A stretch of DNA of 31,535 nt from Candidatus Zixiibacteriota bacterium (GCA_028700875.1 JAQVRW010000001.1:1-31535); one strand, 5' to 3'. Counted from the first letter of the stretch, positions 7,468-15,218 are shown. Translations and numbers: made by a program. Notes: generated from the sequence alone by a model not told the origin.

Positions 7468-7934
7468 TTGATGGAGACGAGACGACTGAAACTTGTAAAA
7501 TTATTAGGTTCAGTAATAATTCATAACCGGAGTTTTGTGGAGTAGCGTCTGTTTGTTACCGTGATTTCCGTCAACACGTTGGATAAGTAAAAGGCGGTGA
7601 CCTTTGCAGTTACTTGACTATTACGTGGTGTGCTTGTCAAGGAGAAATTATGGCTTATCTCCTGAACTTACATGGCACAATCCGTGAATTCCCTGTATAG
7701 GAGGGAGTTGCCAGACCGAACGAGAACATTAGTTATAGATGGCCCGCCTACAGATGAGAATATGAACACTGGACTGGCGAGTGGAAGTAACGAAGTACTA
7801 TGGGTGGCAATATCACAACTGTAATAGCCATTGCAGTGTGGGCGCGACGGATTCTTGGAGACTTGGCAAACGAAAATGGCGCGCAAGCCATAACAGACCG
7901 CGCACCATTTGATTTCTTGATCTCTCTTCAGAGT
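7468..7934. other. Intergenic stretch with possible decayed coding remnants
   Basis: AT-rich stretch between the last cargo gene and the integrase. An AAGGAG followed five bases later by ATG (7650) opens a frame that stops after 16 codons. A shifted frame from ATG 7672 gives 50 protein-like codons ending at 7824, and a third frame continues from 7800 through a hydrophobic, helix-like stretch. Three protein-like pieces in successive frames suggest a decayed plus-strand gene with frameshifts, but no family is recognisable. A weak inverted repeat (ATTATT/AATAAT near 7500-7522) could end the upstream operon. Confidence 0.25.
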
Positions 7935-8870
7935 TTACAATCTCAGCGCATTTGCCGGACTAAATCGATCGTAAGTATCGACAAGGTCTTTCGTGCTCAT
8001 ATGAAGGTAGTTCTGTGTTACCACCAACGACGTGTGCCCGAGAATCTTCTGCAAAATCACGGGTGAACCACCTTGCCGGATGAAATAGGTGGCGGCACTG
8101 TGTCGGATTAGGTGAGGGTAGAGAGTGACACCGACTCGTTTGCCAATATCCTGGATGATCTTGTGGCAATGCCGTGAGGTGATTTCGTCTCCACTACGCT
8201 GGCAGAAGACTAGGTCACCGCGGACGTCTTGCCGCCACCGGTTAAGGTAGAAATGAAGCATCTTCACCGTCTTTGCCCCCATCGGGACCTGGCGTTCTTT
8301 CCGACCTTTGCCGTAGACCTTAATCAGACCAGCTCGAAGGTCGACATTCTCCAACGTTAGTGTGATGAGTTCTTCTTTTCGGATCATGGCGTCCCAGAAC
8401 AACATCACGATCGCCAGATTCCGGTATCCCTCAAAGGTGTCCCGGTTGAGCGACTGGAGTATCTGGCCGACTTGTTCGGGGGAGATCACCGGCTTGATCC
8501 GTTTGGAGGCTTTGATGAGCTTCAGTTTGTGAGTGGGATTCGGCTTTTTCCAGAAACTTTCTTCTTCAAGGTAGGTGAAGAACCGCCGGTAAACGCGGAT
8601 TCGGCCATTCACAGTTTCGTCGGAAACATTGCCGATCAGGGATAGCAGGTAGTCTTGAATATCTTGCTTTGAGATATCCTCGATATCGATGCCTTTGCCT
8701 TCAAGGTGCCGTGCGAGGTACCCAAGCCGCTCGGCGTAGACGCTGATCGTGCGGGGAGCGAGATTTCGAATTTTGCACCCGAAGACGAACGCATCGACGT
8801 ACGTCTTCCAATTGGTTCCCACCTTGAAATCATCGACGATTGCATACAGTTTCTTGAGGTGATCTTCCAT
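7935..8870 (-). CDS. Tyrosine recombinase (XerC/D-like integrase)
   Basis: 311 residues. The N-terminal SAM-like core-binding domain covers about residues 20-105 and the catalytic domain about 125-300. The full catalytic set is present: Arg164, Lys188 (GKGRKE), His253-x-x-Arg256 (HLIRH), His279 (LGHTS) and Tyr288 (NYLHM). The protein should therefore cut and rejoin DNA through a 3'-phosphotyrosine. AGGAG four to five bases before the ATG fixes the start. It is transcribed away from the tRNA-Arg that begins about 100 bases to its right, as expected for an element inserted at the tRNA 3' end. XerC/D dedicated to dimer resolution is less likely given the tRNA context and AT-rich cargo. Confidence 0.9.
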   Translation of the reverse strand: MEDHLKKLYAIVDDFKVGTNWKTYVDAFVFGCKIRNLAPRTISVYAERLGYLARHLEGKGIDIEDISKQDIQDYLLSLIGNVSDETVNGRIRVYRRFFTYLEEESFWKKPNPTHKLKLIKASKRIKPVISPEQVGQILQSLNRDTFEGYRNLAIVMLFWDAMIRKEELITLTLENVDLRAGLIKVYGKGRKERQVPMGAKTVKMLHFYLNRWRQDVRGDLVFCQRSGDEITSRHCHKIIQDIGKRVGVTLYPHLIRHSAATYFIRQGGSPVILQKILGHTSLVVTQNYLHMSTKDLVDTYDRFSPANALRL

Positions 8871-8966
8871 GACAACTCCTGTGTGTCAGAGGCCCTTTTG
8901 GCTGTTTTGGCCTCATGTTTCGGGTTGAAGTAGTCGCTGGAAGTTGTTGTGGGGCTTAATAATAAG

Positions 8967-8995
8967 TACCCCCGGCAGGACTCGAACCTGCTACC
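8967..8995. other. Predicted attachment site at the tRNA-Arg 3' end
   Basis: The 3' end and T-arm of tRNA-Arg face the integrase. Tyrosine integrases usually recombine in this part of a tRNA and regenerate it. The acceptor stem ends in a G-U pair (position 1 with 72), which could mark sequence brought in by the element. No second copy is visible in the window, so the core length is not measurable. Confidence 0.4.
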
Positions 8996-9040
8996 CTCTG
9001 CTTAGAAGGCAGATGCTCTATCCAGATGAGCTACGGGGGC
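8967..9040 (-). tRNA. tRNA-Arg(TCT)
   Basis: The minus strand folds as a standard cloverleaf: acceptor GCCCCCG paired with CGGGGGT, D-arm, anticodon loop CTTCTAA giving anticodon TCT, and the T-arm motif GGTTCGAGTCC. The discriminator base is A and CCA is not encoded. It is the probable integration target of the island. Confidence 0.95.
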
Positions 9041-9062
9041 ATGAATTTTCAAAATCCACCAT

Positions 9063-9091
9063 ATTATATACCCCGCCCGACGTGTTCGCAA
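9063..9091 (-). promoter_or_regulatory. Promoter of tRNA-Arg
   Basis: On the minus strand, TTGCGA (9086-9091), a 17-base spacer, then a perfect TATAAT (9063-9068), about 22 bases before the mature tRNA 5' end. Confidence 0.6.
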
Positions 9092-9198
9092 TAACAAAAT
9101 GGGGCTCGTACAGCGGCGGCCCCGCCGCCATAACCTTTTGCCGCCAGACTTCTTCAACGGAATCGGATGCGATTGGGAAGAGGGGCCGGAAATCAAAC

Positions 9199-9227
9199 TT
9201 GACATTGCGGCCCATTATTCTTATTAG
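9199..9227 (+). promoter_or_regulatory. Putative promoter for the Cys-rich peptide transcript
   Basis: A perfect TTGACA (9199-9204) with a 17-base spacer to TATTAG (9222-9227, four of six consensus bases). It would give a leader of about 230 bases containing the hairpin cluster at 9246-9316. Confidence 0.4.
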
Positions 9228-9245
9228 TAAACATAGGATTTTGCG

Positions 9246-9316
9246 GCGGACGGGGACGTCCGCTACGCACGAGCGTAGGGCTCAGCAGTCGGGAGCACCC
9301 GCCACGGCGGGCTCCT
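9246..9316. repeat. Cluster of three hairpins, REP-like
   Basis: Three consecutive inverted repeats: GCGGACG/CGTCCGC (9246-9252/9257-9263), CTACGC/GCGTAG (9263-9268/9273-9278), and a long arm pair around CCCGCC/GGCGGG (9298-9303/9306-9311) extended by GGAGC/GCTCC. A separate GGCGGC/GCCGCC hairpin lies at 9115-9129. Similar palindromes recur at 15201-15218 and 26615-26632, which favours dispersed intergenic repeats, though a structured leader is possible. Confidence 0.45.
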
Positions 9317-9466
9317 GACCTATTACTGTTACGGATCGCAGGGGTTTGTTTGGCGTACCGAGGCGATGGATGTACATCGGCGCGGAAATCAGCAAAGTGA
9401 TATAGCAGAATAAGAATCAGATTCGATCTCCATAAACCATTATTTTCATGGAAAGGAGGTGAATGC

Positions 9467-9592
9467 ATGATTTATTTGATCGATCCGTCGTTCGATTCCC
9501 GGTCGCTCTGCGGCATTGATATCTGCCGTCGTTTGAGCATCGAGCCGATTTGCCCGCCGGTTACTACGGTTTGCCCGAAGAAGAAATTCTAA
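9467..9592 (+). CDS. 41-residue Cys-rich peptide; unknown, possible peptide precursor
   Basis: ATG 9467 is preceded at seven bases by AGGAGG within AAAGGAGGTGA, the best ribosome-binding site in the window. The 41-codon frame encodes a peptide with Cys at 15, 20, 29 and 36, a central LSIEPICPPVTTVCP stretch and a basic KKKF tail. It has no signal peptide and no membrane segment. A promoter-like sequence lies upstream and a GC-rich hairpin with a T-run lies 120 bases downstream, so it appears to be a single-gene transcript. The four cysteines could bind metal or, speculatively, be modified as in ribosomally made peptides; no obvious modifying enzyme is adjacent. I do not recognise the family. 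Confidence 0.5.
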   Translation: MIYLIDPSFDSRSLCGIDICRRLSIEPICPPVTTVCPKKKF

Positions 9593-9714
9593 GCGTGGCC
9601 AGACCGCAGGGGCCGCCCATGGCGCACGCCCTCACCGCCAATGACAGATAACAGGTGAATCGGGTTGGCGTCGAAAGGGAGCGGTTTCGAAAGAGGTTTC
9701 TTATCAAGGACAGC

Positions 9715-9744
9715 CGACCCGCCGCGTACGCGACGGGTCGTTTT
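9715..9744 (+). terminator. Rho-independent terminator of the Cys-rich peptide unit
   Basis: Stem CGACCCGCCGCG/CGCGACGGGTCG (9715-9726/9729-9740, one mismatch; the innermost bases must form the loop), followed by TTTT at 9741-9744. No T-run exists for the other strand. Confidence 0.65.
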
Positions 9745-9779
9745 ATATTGTCGAGGGAATGGTAAAGCGTTGAAGACCG

Positions 9780-10751
9780 TCACTTCAGGCGGAGCCTGTC
9801 CACCGGGATGACTTTCCATACATCGGTCTCGATCGACCTTCCGATAAACGCCCCGGCCACCATGCCGGCTACGGTAAAAGGAACGACCGCTCCGGTCGAT
9901 TCGTTTTCGTCGACTGTCGACTTGATGCTTCCCAGGAAAATACCCGACCATAAGCCGGCCAGGGCGCCCTCCAGCGCATGAGACCGTTGCCCGATGGAAA
10001 TCTGGTAGAGGGTGATCCGATCCAGTTGAATCTCCCGGGATTTGCCTTTGCCGCCGGCTGCGTATTCCTCTGAGAGGGTGATGATACTATCGCTGATAGC
10101 GGAGACGGAGCCGACAAAACCGTGTTTGTCGAAACCCGGCGTGAAGACGCGGACCCGTTCGCCGATCGTGATCGCATGGAGGGGTATCGGCTCTTCCGGC
10201 AGAGGAAGACCCAGTTTGAGCTGCTCGTTCGGAACGGTGCGCCATCGTTCCGATTTGGTGATGGCCCCGGCCAGCGCGCCGATGATTCCGCCGCCGGTGA
10301 TCGTAGCCGGAAAAGGAAACGCCCGGTTCGACGCCGTCCGGTCCTTGTCCACCAGGGCGAACGCGGTCGACATGACGACTCCGGCGCACGAGCCCAGGAT
10401 AGCCCCGGTAATCGTGTTGTCCTTGTATCCTTCGGGGATCTGATATTCCTTGATGTTCTTAAGCGAAATCTTCCAGGCGTCCGGTGCGCCGGGGTAGAAA
10501 CGATCGGTGACGAGTACGATCGTATCCGGCCGGATCGTGTATATCTTCCCCAACAGGGCGTGTGAAACCAACTCCGGCGCCGTGATTCTCGTTCGTTGTC
10601 CCGGAAGGATAATATGGGGCGAATTCGGGTCCCAGGGTTGCTGGATGGAATCGGCCGCAAGAATGACACGCGGGAACCCCGGTTCCTGGGCGGCCACGGG
10701 CAGGCTCAGGATCAATATGGCGATCGTCAACCTGATGAATCGGGAAATCAT
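9780..10751 (-). CDS. Secreted/envelope protein of two repeated domains with glycine-zipper segments
   Basis: About 323 residues. An N-terminal signal peptide (LTIAILILSLPVAAQ) is followed by two homologous halves. Each half has a beta-rich region that describes a value or interval, then a Gly/Ala-rich hydrophobic hairpin (TGAILGSCAGVVMS..GGGIIGALAGAI; ALAGLWSGIFLG..VAGMVAGAFIG), and each ends in a W-[RK]-x-[VI]-P-x-[ED]-x-L-[KR]-L motif (near residues 165 and 315). Gly-zipper hairpins suggest membrane insertion or oligomerisation. ATG 10751 has GGAGGA five bases upstream and opens directly onto the signal peptide; ATG 10766 does not. Monocistronic. No known function; the duplication is the clearest feature. 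Confidence 0.8.
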   Translation of the reverse strand: MISRFIRLTIAILILSLPVAAQEPGFPRVILAADSIQQPWDPNSPHIILPGQRTRITAPELVSHALLGKIYTIRPDTIVLVTDRFYPGAPDAWKISLKNIKEYQIPEGYKDNTITGAILGSCAGVVMSTAFALVDKDRTASNRAFPFPATITGGGIIGALAGAITKSERWRTVPNEQLKLGLPLPEEPIPLHAITIGERVRVFTPGFDKHGFVGSVSAISDSIITLSEEYAAGGKGKSREIQLDRITLYQISIGQRSHALEGALAGLWSGIFLGSIKSTVDENESTGAVVPFTVAGMVAGAFIGRSIETDVWKVIPVDRLRLK

Positions 10752-10899
10752 CGTTGTCCTCCCCACATGATAATGCCGAATATGGATATCAAACCTTCCG
10801 GTTGTCGAAACGACTTCAACATGGCGAATTCATCCGAGGGAATCAAGAGGTTTTTCGGGTCGGACTGCCTTCCCGAAGGCGATCATGGCGGGGTATCGG

Positions 10900-12906
10900 T
10901 CAGCGGACACGCACGGGGAGAACGACCATCGTTTTCCCTTCCCACAGCAAGCGCCGCTGGATCGAAAACGCGGTCTGGTTGTGCAACAGGCGATGAAACC
11001 ACGACTCGTGTTGGAACACGAGTTGGCCGGCGAAAAAGGTCGTCCGCGAGAAATCTTTCGAGACATCGCAGCACAGCCCCACGGCCTCATCCACGACATC
11101 CGTGCCCAAAGCCAGGCGATAAGTCGAGGGTATCCCGAGATAGGTAGCGACTTTGACATATTTCTGCAACGATTCTTCGGTATTCGTCCGCAACTGTTGG
11201 ATTTGTTCGGCCCCCTTCATTTCGCCGGAATCGATTACCCCCACCGACAGGAAGACAATGTTCTTAAATTGGTCGGGAAACACCCGGAAGACGTTCATCA
11301 GGGTATGAATTCCCAGCCCGCTGAACCCGCTGACCAGGACGGCGGCCGTCGGCTGCTCCGGGTCCATTTCCGACGTCGGCATGGTGACGCCGTCGATGGG
11401 AAGGCCCTGAAAATCCTCGTTCAACCGGTTCAACCGTTGCGATACCGCCCGGTAATGGCGGCGGATGACGAAGCAAATCACTACCAGCACGGCGGTGATA
11501 GCGACCGTGACCCAGCCCCCTTCGGTGAATTTCTCGGAGATGGTGATGACCAGGATGGTCGCGCACAACAGAAAGCCGATGGTGAAGAAGGCCAGCCGCC
11601 GCTTCCGGAAGACCCGTCCCTTCCGTGTCCACCACAACCGCAGCATCCCGAACATTGATAACGAGAATGTCAGGAAGACGTTGATGCTGTACATGATCAC
11701 CAGGTGATGTGTATTGCCGCGCGTGTAAAAAACCAAAACCAACGCCGCCGCGCCCATCACGACAATCCCGTTCATGGTGGTCAAGCGCTCCGACAGCGTG
11801 GAGAAATATCGCGGCACCCAGGAATCGACCGCCATGTTGGCCAACACCGGGGGGCCGCCGATGAACCCGGCTTGGGCCGCGACCACCAGGAGCGCGCCGG
11901 CGGCGAATAACGTCAAATAAACATAAAGATTGTGAAACGGCCAGGGGGAGGAAATCCGCTCCGCCAGGACGTCGTTGAATGTTTTCCCGGCCTCAGGGGC
12001 AATACCCCACAGGACATAGCAGACAATCAAACCGCCGGCTGTGATCGCCAGAGAAACGGCCATATAAAGCATTGTCCGTTTGGCGGTATGGACGCGCGGT
12101 TCGCGCAGGACCGGCATACCGTTGGAAACGGCTTCGATGCCGGTGTAGGTGCCGCCGCCCATGGAAAAGGCTTTGGCCAGGATTAGAAAGATGCCGCCCA
12201 GTCCGAGGACGCCCAAGTCGTTATTCAGGCTTTGAGAACTACTCTCGACGACTTGCGGTATATTCCCGGTATGGCTGAATATTCCCACGCCGATGAGCAC
12301 CGCGTGGGTGAGGACGAACAGGATGAAAATCGGCGCCATGGCCAGCACCGATTCCCGGACCCCCCGGATGTTGAGGATCGTCAGACCCAGTATGATGAAA
12401 ATTACCAGAGGGAATTTGTAAGCCATCCATTCGAGGGGAAGGGTGCTGAATATGCTGTCGCCCGCGGCCGTGATCGACACCGCGATGGTCAGCGCATAAT
12501 CCACCAGCAGGGCGCACCCCGAAATCACTCCCAGTTTTTCGCCGAGCAGACGGGAAGCGACGACATACCCGCCGCCGCCGCCGGGGAATTCTTCGATGAT
12601 CCGGCTGTATCCGACGGCGATAATCACGACCGTTAGGGCTGTGGCGGCGGCCAGGGCGAAGGCGAGATAGGTGTGTCCCTGTAATGCGCGGAACGCCTCT
12701 TCCGGGCCATAGGACGATGATGACAGACCATCGGCACCCAAGCCGATCCAGGCCAAAATGGGAATCAATGACAGGCGATGGAAGATCGTCGGTTCGGTAA
12801 AATCGCGCGGCTTACCGAACAGGATCCGCCGTGTCCGGTGAAGGATCCGTTCGCCTTTACTGTCAGGAGGCGGTATCTCAGGTATTTCAGGTATTTCATC
12901 CATCAC
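10900..12906 (-). CDS. kimA: KimA/YdaO-like APC-family potassium transporter
   Basis: 668 residues. After a Pro/Ile/Glu-rich tail come about twelve hydrophobic segments (roughly residues 45-480) and a soluble C-terminal domain of about 185 residues. The first helix region GLGADGLSSSSYGPEEAF and the following EFPGGGGGY loop are hallmarks of the KimA (YdaO) potassium:proton symporters of the APC superfamily. The GGTYTGIEAVSNG stretch belongs to the same core. Known relatives import potassium and are often controlled by c-di-AMP. Here no ydaO-type riboswitch is recognisable in the 130 or so bases upstream. It is probably monocistronic. A general amino-acid permease is the alternative but fits the signature less well. 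Confidence 0.8.
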   Translation of the reverse strand: MMDEIPEIPEIPPPDSKGERILHRTRRILFGKPRDFTEPTIFHRLSLIPILAWIGLGADGLSSSSYGPEEAFRALQGHTYLAFALAAATALTVVIIAVGYSRIIEEFPGGGGGYVVASRLLGEKLGVISGCALLVDYALTIAVSITAAGDSIFSTLPLEWMAYKFPLVIFIILGLTILNIRGVRESVLAMAPIFILFVLTHAVLIGVGIFSHTGNIPQVVESSSQSLNNDLGVLGLGGIFLILAKAFSMGGGTYTGIEAVSNGMPVLREPRVHTAKRTMLYMAVSLAITAGGLIVCYVLWGIAPEAGKTFNDVLAERISSPWPFHNLYVYLTLFAAGALLVVAAQAGFIGGPPVLANMAVDSWVPRYFSTLSERLTTMNGIVVMGAAALVLVFYTRGNTHHLVIMYSINVFLTFSLSMFGMLRLWWTRKGRVFRKRRLAFFTIGFLLCATILVITISEKFTEGGWVTVAITAVLVVICFVIRRHYRAVSQRLNRLNEDFQGLPIDGVTMPTSEMDPEQPTAAVLVSGFSGLGIHTLMNVFRVFPDQFKNIVFLSVGVIDSGEMKGAEQIQQLRTNTEESLQKYVKVATYLGIPSTYRLALGTDVVDEAVGLCCDVSKDFSRTTFFAGQLVFQHESWFHRLLHNQTAFSIQRRLLWEGKTMVVLPVRVR

Positions 12907-13042
12907 CGAACTCGGTTCTCATTGTGGGTTATCCCACAGAATACGGCCGCAATGATCGAGGAAGATATAGTTTTACTGTGGCATAATCAATACTAAAGTG
13001 GGGTCGTTTTCCGCCGCTGCGCCCGGCCTTATCGACGCTTGT

Positions 13043-14227
13043 TCAACGATTTACGAGGCAAACAAAAGCCTTAAGGTAGGCCGCCTCCGGGAAATGAAGC
13101 GACAGGGGGTGGTCGGGACTTTGTCGGATCGTCCGCAGGAGGGATAATTCCACTCCCGCCTGGTCGGCGCCACGTCGCAGGGTGACCGCCAGATCATCCT
13201 CGGTGAAGAACGCCGAACAGCTCGAGGTGACCAGAATCCCGCCATCTTTCAACAGACGGAGCGCGGCCCGATTGAGAAAATGATATCCTTTGCGTCCCGC
13301 TTCGTAATGACGGCGTGATTTGATCAACGCCGGGGGATCGAGCATAATCAAATCATATTCCGGGTCCGACCGGGAGGCGACCCATTGGAAGACGTCAGCG
13401 TTCTCTGTCGTCAGGCGTGACGGATCGAGACCGTTTATTTCCGCATGCTTCGGGCAGTACGCCAGCGCCTGTTCGGAGGAATCGACACAGTGCACGGATG
13501 TTGCCTCTCCGGCCAGGGCGGCCACGGCGCAGGCGCCGGTGCAGCAAAACAGGTCGGCGGCTTTGCGGCCGGATGCCAGGCGGGTTATTTCTTGGCGCAG
13601 GTCTCTTTGGTCGAGGAAGAAGCCGGTTTTCTGTCCGCCGGCAACATCGGCCACATACAGCCGACCGTATTCCTTGAATTCCACCGCCGGCGGCAGTTCG
13701 CCATACAACAATCCCGCTACTGACGGCAGTTTCTCCTCGGTCCGCGACGGCAGGTCGCTTCGTTCGTAGATCGCTTTGGGCGAGAACAATTCCACCAGGC
13801 AGGCGACAATCATATCGCGAAACCGTTCCGCCCCGGTGGTCGCCAACTGGATGACAAAGACGTCGCCATACCGGTCGATGACTATTCCGGGGAGCCTATC
13901 CGATTCCCCGAAGACGACCCGGTATCCCGTCACGTCGGGTCCATCCAGGCCCATCAGCAGCCGCCTTTGATATGCCTCTTCAATACGCCGGGAAATCCAA
14001 ACCTTGTCGATTACCGCCGGGCCGAAATGGAAGACCCGGACGGAAATCAGGGAATGAGCCGCGAATGTCCCGACCGCGGCCGGCTCCCCGGAACCATCGA
14101 CGATGGAAACCATATCCCCGTCGGATACGCCGTCCGGGATACTCTCCAACGCGCCGGAGTAAATCCACGGATGATGATTCACGAGGGAGGCGGTTCGATT
14201 TTGTTTAAGCCTTAACTCTGGATACAT
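13043..14227 (-). CDS. rlmI: RlmI-like 23S rRNA (cytosine-5) methyltransferase
   Basis: About 394 residues with an N-terminal PUA-like domain (HHPWIYSGAL...GD.V.I) and a C-terminal Rossmann methyltransferase domain. The SAM-binding loop is DLFCCTGACAVAAL. YDLIMLDPPAL is motif IV and the TSSCSAFF segment carries the candidate catalytic cysteine near the C-terminal third. The order matches RlmI (YccW), which methylates C1962 of 23S rRNA using SAM. ATG 14227 was chosen because GAGGGG precedes it. The longer frame to 14275 would start just past the tRNA-Pro 3' end and lacks family similarity in the extension. It lies 60 bases downstream of tRNA-Pro on the same strand. Confidence 0.85.
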   Translation of the reverse strand: MYPELRLKQNRTASLVNHHPWIYSGALESIPDGVSDGDMVSIVDGSGEPAAVGTFAAHSLISVRVFHFGPAVIDKVWISRRIEEAYQRRLLMGLDGPDVTGYRVVFGESDRLPGIVIDRYGDVFVIQLATTGAERFRDMIVACLVELFSPKAIYERSDLPSRTEEKLPSVAGLLYGELPPAVEFKEYGRLYVADVAGGQKTGFFLDQRDLRQEITRLASGRKAADLFCCTGACAVAALAGEATSVHCVDSSEQALAYCPKHAEINGLDPSRLTTENADVFQWVASRSDPEYDLIMLDPPALIKSRRHYEAGRKGYHFLNRAALRLLKDGGILVTSSCSAFFTEDDLAVTLRRGADQAGVELSLLRTIRQSPDHPLSLHFPEAAYLKAFVCLVNR

Positions 14228-14288
14228 ACAGGATTGCCCCTCTGTTTCCCCCAAACCTGCCGGGCGGCCCACCACGCCGCCGAATCAA

Positions 14289-14363
14289 TCGGGGTGAGAG
14301 GATTTGAACCTCCGACATCTTGCTCCCAAAGCAAGCGCGCTAACCGGGCTGCGCTACACCCCG
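14289..14363 (-). tRNA. tRNA-Pro(TGG)
   Basis: The minus strand reads CGGGGTGTAGCGCAGC, then an anticodon loop TTTGGGA (anticodon TGG), the T-arm GGTTCAAATCC and the acceptor 3' half CACCCCG with discriminator A. This is typical of bacterial tRNA-Pro. CCA is not encoded. Confidence 0.95.
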
Positions 14364-14375
14364 AACCCTAAGTAT

Positions 14376-14404
14376 AATCTATTAATTGAGTAATACAATG
14401 TCAA
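14376..14404 (-). promoter_or_regulatory. Promoter of tRNA-Pro
   Basis: A perfect TTGACA (14399-14404, minus strand) with a 17-base spacer to TAGATT (14376-14381). The predicted transcript would start a few bases before the tRNA and might read on into the rlmI-like gene. Confidence 0.5.
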
Positions 14405-14452
14405 GCATGGAGTTGTCCCTTGGGCTACCGCCGACATCGGACTTCCAGCCAT

Positions 14453-14524
14453 TGTCATGCTGAGCGAAGCGAAGCATCTCGTTATCAGAATCATATCAGA
14501 CCCTTCGCTTTGCTCAGGGTGACA
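14453..14524. repeat. Dispersed imperfect inverted repeat (TGAGCGAAGCGAAG type)
   Basis: The left arm TGTCATGCTGAGCGAAGCG.. (14453-14476) and the right arm ..CGCTTTGCTCAGGGTGACA (14501-14524) are imperfect inverted copies across a 24-base spacer. This intergenic repeat, whose chance translation reads HPEQSEGS or ASLSMT, is common in many bacterial genomes and is not a gene. It sits downstream of rdgB, between it and the tRNA-Pro promoter. Confidence 0.8.
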
Positions 14525-14572
14525 CATTTCGCAAATCACTTTAGGCGGTATAGGACACTTACTGACCTAAGG

Positions 14573-15169
14573 TTATCGCAGTCTCTGCCGGAGAAGCTCC
14601 TTCGCCTTGGCCAGAGCCTGGCCCCGATGGGAGACCGCATTCTTCTCGGAAAGGCTCAATTCGGCAAACGTTTTATCCAAGGGAGGATAATAGAACACCG
14701 GGTCGTACCCGAATCCGCCCCGTGCGGCGCTTTTGGTTTCGGCGATGATTCCCTCGGCCGTACCTTCAACCGCCTGCGTGTCGTTATCGCCGAAACAGAC
14801 GGCGATCACACAACGAAACCGCGCGGTCCGTTTATCTTTGGGGACGCCGGCCAGTTCTTTCAGAAGCTTGCTGTTGTTGTCGTCGTAGGTGCACCCCGGC
14901 CCGGCATAGCGGGAGGAGAAGACCCCCGGTGCGCCATTCAGATAATCAACTTCCAGACCGGAATCATCGGCCAAAGCGGGGATACCGGTGAAGGCGAATA
15001 TCCCTTCGGCCTTGAGGACGGCGTTTTCCTCGAGGGTCGATCCGGTTTCCTCGATCTCCGGGAAATCGTCGAAATCATCGGCGGTCAGGATTTCGATATC
15101 GAGTCCTTCGAGGACTTCCTTGATCTCGCGGACCTTGTCCTTGTTGTTCGTCGCCAGTACCAGTTGCAT
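14573..15169 (-). CDS. rdgB: RdgB/HAM1 non-canonical purine NTP pyrophosphatase
   Basis: 198 residues, the family length. The N-terminal LATNNKDK substrate loop, FPEIEETGSTLEENA, ALADDSGLEVD (acidic metal and base site at Asp68-Asp69), GAPGVFSSRYAG, GGFGYDPVF and C-terminal SHRGQA motifs are all intact. The enzyme hydrolyses dITP, ITP and XTP to monophosphates and pyrophosphate, which keeps deaminated purines out of DNA and RNA. It is the last gene of the leftward smpB-amidase-murI series and is separated from the preceding unknown gene by 60 bases, which hold a strong palindrome (15201-15218). Confidence 0.95.
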   Translation of the reverse strand: MQLVLATNNKDKVREIKEVLEGLDIEILTADDFDDFPEIEETGSTLEENAVLKAEGIFAFTGIPALADDSGLEVDYLNGAPGVFSSRYAGPGCTYDDNNSKLLKELAGVPKDKRTARFRCVIAVCFGDNDTQAVEGTAEGIIAETKSAARGGFGYDPVFYYPPLDKTFAELSLSEKNAVSHRGQALAKAKELLRQRLR

Positions 15170-15200
15170 CAGTCCATCATCCTTGCACTTCCATTAGTAG

Positions 15201-15218
15201 GACAGGCCGCCTGCGGCC
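15201..15218. repeat. Short perfect palindrome
   Basis: CAGGCCGC/GCGGCCTG with a two-base loop, in the gap between rdgB and the unknown gene. It has no T-run, so it is not a classical terminator; it may attenuate rdgB expression or be a REP-like unit. Confidence 0.5.

Larger units (their letters stand above)
1..8966. mobile_element. Right-hand part of a tRNA-Arg-integrated genomic island (left end outside window)
   Basis: Seen: DNA left of about 8,970 is visibly AT-richer, gene-sparser and codon-wise unlike the GC-rich chromosome on the right. A complete tyrosine recombinase gene lies next to the 3' end of a tRNA-Arg gene, and the cargo has no housekeeping genes. Known: tyrosine integrases commonly target the 3' half of tRNA genes and stay adjacent to the attachment site. 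Inferred: the island starts at the tRNA and runs leftward beyond base 1. I did not find a second copy of the tRNA 3' end within the window, so the other boundary should be further left. The cargo is an unusual enzyme cluster rather than phage structural genes. Confidence 0.6.

Noticed and set aside
10885..11658. Plus-strand frame of 257 codons
   Set aside because: Antisense to the C-terminal domain of the KimA-like transporter; Asp/Pro/Gln-rich composition typical of shadows.
12907..13042. A c-di-AMP (ydaO) riboswitch upstream of the KimA-like gene
   Set aside because: The gap is about 135 bases and I see none of the conserved ydaO riboswitch elements.
14354..14539. Short minus-strand frame containing HPEQSEGS
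   Set aside because: This is the chance translation of a dispersed DNA repeat, a well-known false gene.
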